In this document: positions 58,601-64,000 of the stretch, one piece after another
Layout: each line of letters opens with the position of its first letter
Position numbering within the stretch: the stretch's first letter is position 1
Assembly: GCA_947683625.1 (NCBI GenBank)
Contig: CANTUR010000460.1
Coordinates: forward strand, 1,231,001 to 1,295,000
From: Mallotus nudiflorus
Lineage: Eukaryota > Streptophyta > Magnoliopsida > Malpighiales > Euphorbiaceae
Length of the DNA stretch: 64,000 nucleotides
Reading direction: 5' to 3'
The notes under the pieces: generated by a model
What the model saw: only the letters and a program-made list of their open reading frames with translations
The model's database searches: none
What the model was told of the DNA's origin: nothing
Translations under genes and position numbers: made by a program

Positions 58601-61232
58601 ACTCCAGAAGGTGGCATGTTACGATCTGCACCTCTATTCTTGAATAAAAGATTCTGTAGAAATGTCCTAAAAACTGAACCAGGTAACTGAGGAAGTATTG
58701 TAGGTGGTATGAACTGTATGACCAAAAGACACAGGTCTCTGTGCTTCTCCTCAATCTACAAAGAAGGGGATAAGATTTTTCAGAGCATTGATTGATATAG
58801 ACATACAAAAAATTAACACCTAATAGAAAAACTACATCCACATATATTGTTGCACATAGCCATAACAACAAGATACAAACATTTTGGAAATTCCAGAGCA
58901 AAAAAGTTCGCTGCTAAAATATTTAACACAATGAATCATTGGAAAAAGTGGAATTACTTTGAAATGGAATTAAAAGAATATAAAGGTTCTTAAAACAGAT
59001 GACTGAAGTTTTAACCATGAGTTCCTTTGCAAATGTGTTCACATGCATACATGTTAATTCTTACACGTAACTTAGCATTCCACCAGTTCCCACCTCACAA
59101 TTCCAAAAAAAAAAAAAAAAAAAAAGATTATTGGTATGAGAATTGAAAATTACACACCATATAGAGATGAGTTGGGGGCAAAAAACTCATACCTCATAAA
59201 GTAAAACTAGGCGAATAGTTTATTAGAAATAAGTCATAAGTTTATCCATTAATATTTCAATCATTAACCATGAATAAAACCAAAAGGTATGAGGTCAAAC
59301 TCTGAAAGATTTCTCTTCCACTATGCCTCTATCCAAAACTTATTTTAATTAGTATGGTACAAACAAAAAAAACAATGCCAAATCTGCATGATTGCACATT
59401 CTGATAGAAAATAGCTGGACGTGCAATTGTGAAGAAAAGGCCTAGAAATACCCAAAAAAAAAAAAAATCAAACCAGCTTGTCAAAAGGCTTGTGAAACAT
59501 ATCATTCAACCATACATGTCTCCTCTAGCTATGTTATTTTGACAAATGTCACCATGTCTACTTCACTCTAAATGCAGGCAATCTCATATATATATACATA
59601 TATGTATACATACGCACACATTCTGAATGATTAGTTCTTTTTGGTCACTGAGTTAGAATCATTGAGAATGTGACAGCAGACGAGTAAAATTTTAGAGATC
59701 TAATGACAAATATAAGCGATCTGCATTACCTTGCTGACTGCTTCAGATAAAGCTGTAGTGGTCAATAACATACTAGATTCATAGGAAATATCCTCATAAG
59801 AACCAGGCCACCAAACAGAAGGCATCAAGCAGTGAAGATCCTGCTTGCTTGGGCTCTTTTGTGATAGGAAACCTTCAAACAGGAATTCAAAATCTGACAA
59901 TTTCCACCACAGCACCATTAATTCTTCACGTCTTAATATGTGGCAAGCCAATGCAAGATAAGAATAAGATCCTGAGTATGGGCATTCAGTTAATACCAAT
60001 GATTCTGTCTTGCAGCCACATGAAAGAGCATTAATAATATGCTCAAACATCAAACGTGATTCCTGGAACTCTAGAAAGACATCAATAAATCTATCTAAAC
60101 TTGAATAATCATGTGGTGGCTGAACCCTGAAGATCTCCATCATGAACGAAAAAAGTGGACCCCACACTACATACTCAGTCCTCCCTGCGTCTGCCTCAAG
60201 TAGAAAAACCAATTCCTCACATATCCCACGACAGACAGGATGAAACAGTTCTTCAAGTGAAACAAATCTCTTTAATCTTCTTAATTTCACAACTAAAGAA
60301 TTATCAGCCCGCTCCATACAGCACATATCCAACAACCTTGACAAGCATTGGAGCAATTGAGTAGCCAAAAGGTTTATAGCGGGAGGTTCTTGAAGAGGGA
60401 GGAAGCCCTGAATAGGGTATCTAAAGGGTCGAGCCCCAAAATTCAATTCGCATCGTTCACCTTGAGAGAGAGAGACTGCAGGATGATATCCAAATCCAGG
60501 TCCCATCTTACGAATACCATAAAAGGCTACACCAAGAGATACACCATTCCTATAGAACAATATCTCATCCTGATCCAGATCAATGCAACACCCAATGACA
60601 TCACCAGCAACCCATGGCTGGCCATAGGGTTCAAAGTCCTTGTTCCACTTTCGGACCCTTTTCCCATCAAATGCATAAGAATCATCTGCATCACCTACAC
60701 CCTTACGATCAGTGAAAGGGCAAGAAAGAGTTGCCCATCCAAGCTGTTGCACACCAGAAGTTTCTAATATAACTTCATACATCCATTTGCCTTTCCAAAC
60801 ACAAACATTAGCCCTGGTACTGCTGAACAATGCTAAACTCTCTAGGAGTAACGGTGGCTTAATGATTCTAATATCACCACAAGTGCTTAATTCCTCAAGC
60901 CCAACTTTATCAGGCCGACAATTGTCCAAAATACAAATTCCATCCCTGTTACTAGCCAAAGGAAGAGAATTGGCGTGAAATTTCAGAAACTCATTCTTGA
61001 TTACAGAGCAAACTAAATTACTATCCACAGAAGCAGTCAATGGACCAAGCGATTTATTGGGCAGACCAAAAACATATTCAAGAGCTCGCTCCACAGGCTG
61101 ATCGCCAAAATCATCACAATATGAAACAAGATGCGTTTTTGACGACTTCTCCTTCCCATCCTCACCATTCAATATTACAGCCAAACCAGCTGCAATCCCA
61201 GAACCACCAACCCTCACCCCATCATCTGCCAT
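49691..61232 (-). CDS. RKP: RKP, SPRY-RING E3 ubiquitin ligase (KPC1-related), 10 exons, 1277 residues
   Basis: Exons on the minus strand: 59730-61232, 57931-58755, 56222-56382, 55575-55713, 54809-54892, 53825-54106, 53601-53732, 52436-52635, 51279-51483 and 49691-49993. All have GT-AG borders, and the phases add up to 1278 codons with the stop, close to the ~1280 residues of Arabidopsis RKP. The start MADDGVRVGGSG is conserved; the upstream in-frame Met is in leader sequence. A SPRY domain spans about residues 142-268 (VCVWKGKWMYEVILETSGVQ, DLDQDEILFYRNG). The C-terminal C3HC4 RING spans about 1225-1263 (CCICYTCEADAQFAPCSHRS, CYGCISRH, CHRCFFC) with all zinc ligands present. Arabidopsis RKP is reported to ubiquitinate the cyclin-dependent-kinase inhibitor ICK1/KRP1 and to be used by geminiviruses to alter the cell cycle. 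The gene appears intact. Confidence 0.96.
51569..52098. mobile_element. MITE in an RKP intron
   Basis: Within intron 8 (between the exons at 52436-52635 and 51279-51483). The left end ATAGTAAAACCTCTATAAAT and the right end, reverse-complemented ATAGTAAGACCCTGATAAA, are imperfect terminal repeats; inner motifs TTGGGACTAACA (left) and TTGGGACCAACA (right, reverse complement) also pair. The roughly 520-bp AT-rich body has no coding capacity. The target duplication appears short (TA-like) and is uncertain. Confidence 0.65.
56533..56775. repeat. Two tandem ~125-bp repeats in RKP intron 2
   Basis: Block 1 (about 56536-56660) and block 2 (about 56661-56775) share GAATTTTTT then GGAAAGGGTTATAAGTA-type text and a TCATTAAATTTTCTATTCTA-type end. 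They are diverged but clearly aligned. Non-coding. Confidence 0.7.
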
Positions 61233-62222
61233 TTCCAACAAAGAGAACCACAACAGCAACACGCCCAACAACACCCACTTCAAAAAAATAATTAAAAATT
61301 GAAAACTTCTAACAACCCCTTCAAAAATCAAACTTTCCTTCCTTGTAAAAACTATAATAAACACCTGTTCTAAGCTCCAAATCCACTAGCCATCCTCCAT
61401 GATTCCTCACTCTCCAATAACTTGACTTCAATAGCAACCTTTCTATACACAATAAACCATTTGATTCATAAGAAATGCAGAAATCATTAATTTTACCCAA
61501 AAAAGCAATTAATTCATTTGACCACCAATTACAATGAAGCAATTTTACTAAAAATTGATACAATATATACACCATATTGAAATCAAATTAAAATAATCGC
61601 AAAATAAGGAAAGAAAAAGGAATTAAAAACTTACAATTGGTTTAATTGCTAAGCTAATTTTACTCCAAATAGAAAAGGCGGCGACCTCCTCTTATATTAA
61701 TAACATTTATATTAACATTAGATTAGGGTTTTTATTTTCATTTTTTAGTGCCATTTATGAGAGAAATAAAAGAAGAAAAAGTGTGGACTCGAATGGGAGA
61801 ATTCTCAATTTCGTTTTTTATTTTTCCTTTTACTATTTTTTATTTTTCCAAAAGTCGAGGAGCGGAACCGGACAGAACCAAAACGAGAACTCCCAACTAA
61901 AAATGGTGCACCTGCTGGCTGCTGCCTAGGCTTTAGGCTCGAGCCGTTTGATGGATTTTGGTTAACCAACACGTGTCGTTACTTGTTTAACCGTTACTGG
62001 CATGCCGTCTGTGCTACCGTGCGCCTCTAGTGTGCAAAAAAAAAAAATAGAAAAAACCGACCTTTTGCGGGGCACCTTTGTTTGTTGGTTGCAACTGTTC
62101 ACAAACCTGTTGATTACTTTTAGGTTAATAACCGGTCAATGTGTAGTATCCAATTGATTTAACATTGTGAATTGGTGCATCAAGCCGTGTTTTTCTAAAT
62201 GTTGGAAATTTTTTATTATTTT
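61233..62222. promoter_or_regulatory. RKP 5' leader and promoter region
   Basis: On the minus strand a CCAATTGTAAGTTTTT sequence near 61630-61640 looks like a 5' splice donor, so the leader may contain an intron ending just before the ATG. Upstream there is GC-richer sequence (61675-61685, 61850-62060) with an ACACGTGTCG motif at 61969-61978, an ACGT-type G-box-like element. A TATA box is not clearly identified. Confidence 0.4.
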
Positions 62223-62455
62223 AAGAGTAAATTATATTTTTTTTATATTATCATATTATATTATTTTTAATATTTTAAAAAATATTAATTCATTCATGAT
62301 ATTTATTTTTTTGTACTATTTCATCCCCATAGAAAAACTAATGAGAGACAAAAAAAATAAATGTGAGGGATGAATTAATATTTTTTCAAATATCAGAATG
62401 AAATATTGTAATGTAATAAATATAAGGGTAAAAATATAATTTATCCTTATTTTTA
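62223..62455. mobile_element. Fold-back MITE
   Basis: The left half AAGAGTAAATTATATTTTT and the right half (reverse complement AAGGATAAATTATATTTTT) pair, as do AATATTAATTCATTCATGA and the inner right block AATATTAATTCATCCCTCAC (reverse complement). It is like the element at 39445-39657: both share the ATTCATTCATGATATTT motif and a TTTTTTCAAATATCAGA arm. Confidence 0.75.
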
Positions 62456-62689
62456 TCATACTTTTTGGGATTAAATAAGTGGAAAAATTATTATTTTTCT
62501 AATTTTATTGGAGTCAAATCACATTAATTAAAATATAAAAATGTTAAATTTTGATAATTTATCCTAAATGTAATTTTTTTTTTTTTAACATCATAGGATA
62601 ACATTAAAGCAAATGTCATTAGGGTTTAGAGTACAAAACATTATTAAGATTGATAACAATACTACAGGTCCAAAATGAATTTTTAATGA

Positions 62690-63050
62690 GCTCCACATAA
62701 ATTCTAGCAATCTAATTTGCACCCTTAGCATAAACCTTATTAGCATTTTATGCTAATAAGCTTAAAACTAATTAAACTCATCTTTATTATTGGATAAAGT
62801 ACAGATATCATTAACGACAACTTGGATCTTCCATGGAACTCAACAAGAGCTTAAGTTAAAGGTCTTTTAAAACGGCATCCATCCACCATCTTACCTCTAT
62901 GTTTTTGAAGTATGATTGTCATAGTAGTCACACCATATTCGATCTTGAAACTCGCATCAGAATTCATTTTCACAATTCTTGAAGGTGGAGAAAACCAAGC
63001 AGAATACCACTTTAAAGTCATCGAGCTTCTACTCACCAACCTGATCATGA
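62690..63050 (-). pseudogene. LINE RNase H (RVT_3) remnant
   Basis: Minus-strand reading gives LKWYSAWFSPPSRIVKMNSD, ASFKIEYGVTTMTIILQKHR and GKMVDGCRFKRPLT, then a stop. This is the start of the type I RNase H of plant LINEs (W-PP-x-x-xVKxNxDAS ... IIxxxxGKxVDG). The first catalytic Asp (NSDASF) is kept. Only the N-terminal half is recognisable. Confidence 0.7.
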
Positions 63051-64000
63051 AGGAATGCTTCTTTGAGAATCTTGGAGAACAACTTTATTTACGATCAAAA
63101 GAGGATTGTTCTTTATACCTTCCAAATCCAAAAATCTCTCATTTAGAGAAATTAAAAGTCTCATATAAAAAGAACAAAAAATAGATTTAGCCCTAGATCT
63201 AGATAACGTAACATTTATTCTAATAAAGCAACATAATATATATAATATAAAAAAGAAAAAGATCAATTTCTGGCCAAAATCAAGATGAGCAAGATGAAGA
63301 AATAGTAGCTAGAGAAGAGAGGAGAAAGTCTAGAGTTTTGGTAAGTGTCCTATAAATTTTTGTTATTATTTAGTAAATGTAATTTTATTATGAAATACCT
63401 ATCAATTATGAAGTATTATATGTTTTTTCTTTACATAAAATATTACATGTTTATCAAATTATTTTAAATTATGAGTGGATATTTTGCATTATGCATGAGT
63501 TGAGGCAAAATTAAAAGAAGAAAATATCTCTTAATTTATTTTAAAGGAAAAACAAACAAAAAGAGATAATTGTCATTATTTCTTTATATAAAAGAATGAT
63601 TAATTTAGAGTATAAAATAATTTATCTTCTAAAATATATTAAATTCAATATATATAGCAAGTATCCCACTTATTTAAGCATTTAAGTAGTCTAGTATATA
63701 TTCTTGAAAATTTGTGTGTAATTTCATCAAAAATTGTAATATTCTCTTAAAAATTTTAAATACTAGCAGGAAATACGAGACTTTATGACTAACATACTTA
63801 TAGATTTTATTTCACTCACAATTATTATAAAAATTAAACTCACACTCTAATTCAAACTCTACCTCTAAGCAATGATATAATTATTAAAACATAAATATTT
63901 TTAAGTCTTAAATAATTGTTATGTTAGTTTTCTAATTTTTTATTTTCATTTGGTGGATTCTTACTAATTTTTTACTTTAATAGAGTTCTCAAACGTTTAT
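63051..64000. other. AT-rich spacer
   Basis: No gene, repeat structure or RNA gene that I can support. Confidence 0.45.

Overview
This window looks like nuclear DNA of a flowering plant, most likely a eudicot. It is AT-rich and intron-containing, and full of plant-type transposons (Ty1/copia, Ty3/gypsy, LINE, hAT, MULE, TRIM/TR-GAG and MITE copies). Its intact host genes have clear plant orthologues. I cannot name the species from sequence alone.

Layout. 1-4900: minus-strand Ty1/copia element with one LTR, the primer-binding site, gag, protease and integrase; it runs off the left edge. 4900-7900: a LINE scrap, an LTR-like repeat of the same broad LTR family, and a fold-back element. 8000-15100: AT-rich spacer, nested tandem duplications in front of an arabinogalactan-peptide-like pseudogene, two unrecognised short ORFs and another LTR-like repeat. 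15500-25900: AT-rich tandem repeats, a decayed Tat-like Ty3/gypsy pol, and a minus-strand LINE cut by a clean solo LTR (CATTC target duplication), then a plus-strand LINE tail. 26100-30000: a small hAT-type MITE, copy A of a 1.73-kb repeat, an orphan exon-like ORF, and a two-exon gene that I read as a PROPEP (plant elicitor peptide precursor).

31500-43396 is the most striking part. It is one 11.9-kb hAT transposon with matching 8-bp target duplications (ACAACAAG) and imperfect terminal repeats, carrying a decayed transposase. Nested inside it are copy B of the 1.73-kb repeat, itself split by a four-LTR TRIM/TR-GAG array; a Pack-MULE with 9-bp target duplications (TATTTAATT) whose cargo is a chimera of an ARM-repeat gene and an ABC1-kinase gene; a fold-back MITE; and a palindromic repeat block ending in a long (TA)n tract.

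43500-61300 is the genic part, all on the minus strand. It holds a His-rich secreted-protein ORF running into LINE ORF1 sequence, a five-exon DUF948 chloroplast membrane protein gene, and a complete ten-exon RKP gene (SPRY-RING ubiquitin ligase, 1277 residues). 61.6-64 kb is promoter, a MITE, a LINE RNase H remnant and AT-rich spacer.

The host genes are unrelated in function and show no pathway linkage. The interest lies mainly in the nested transposon history and in gene-fragment capture. All coordinates and translations were read by eye; no database search was run.
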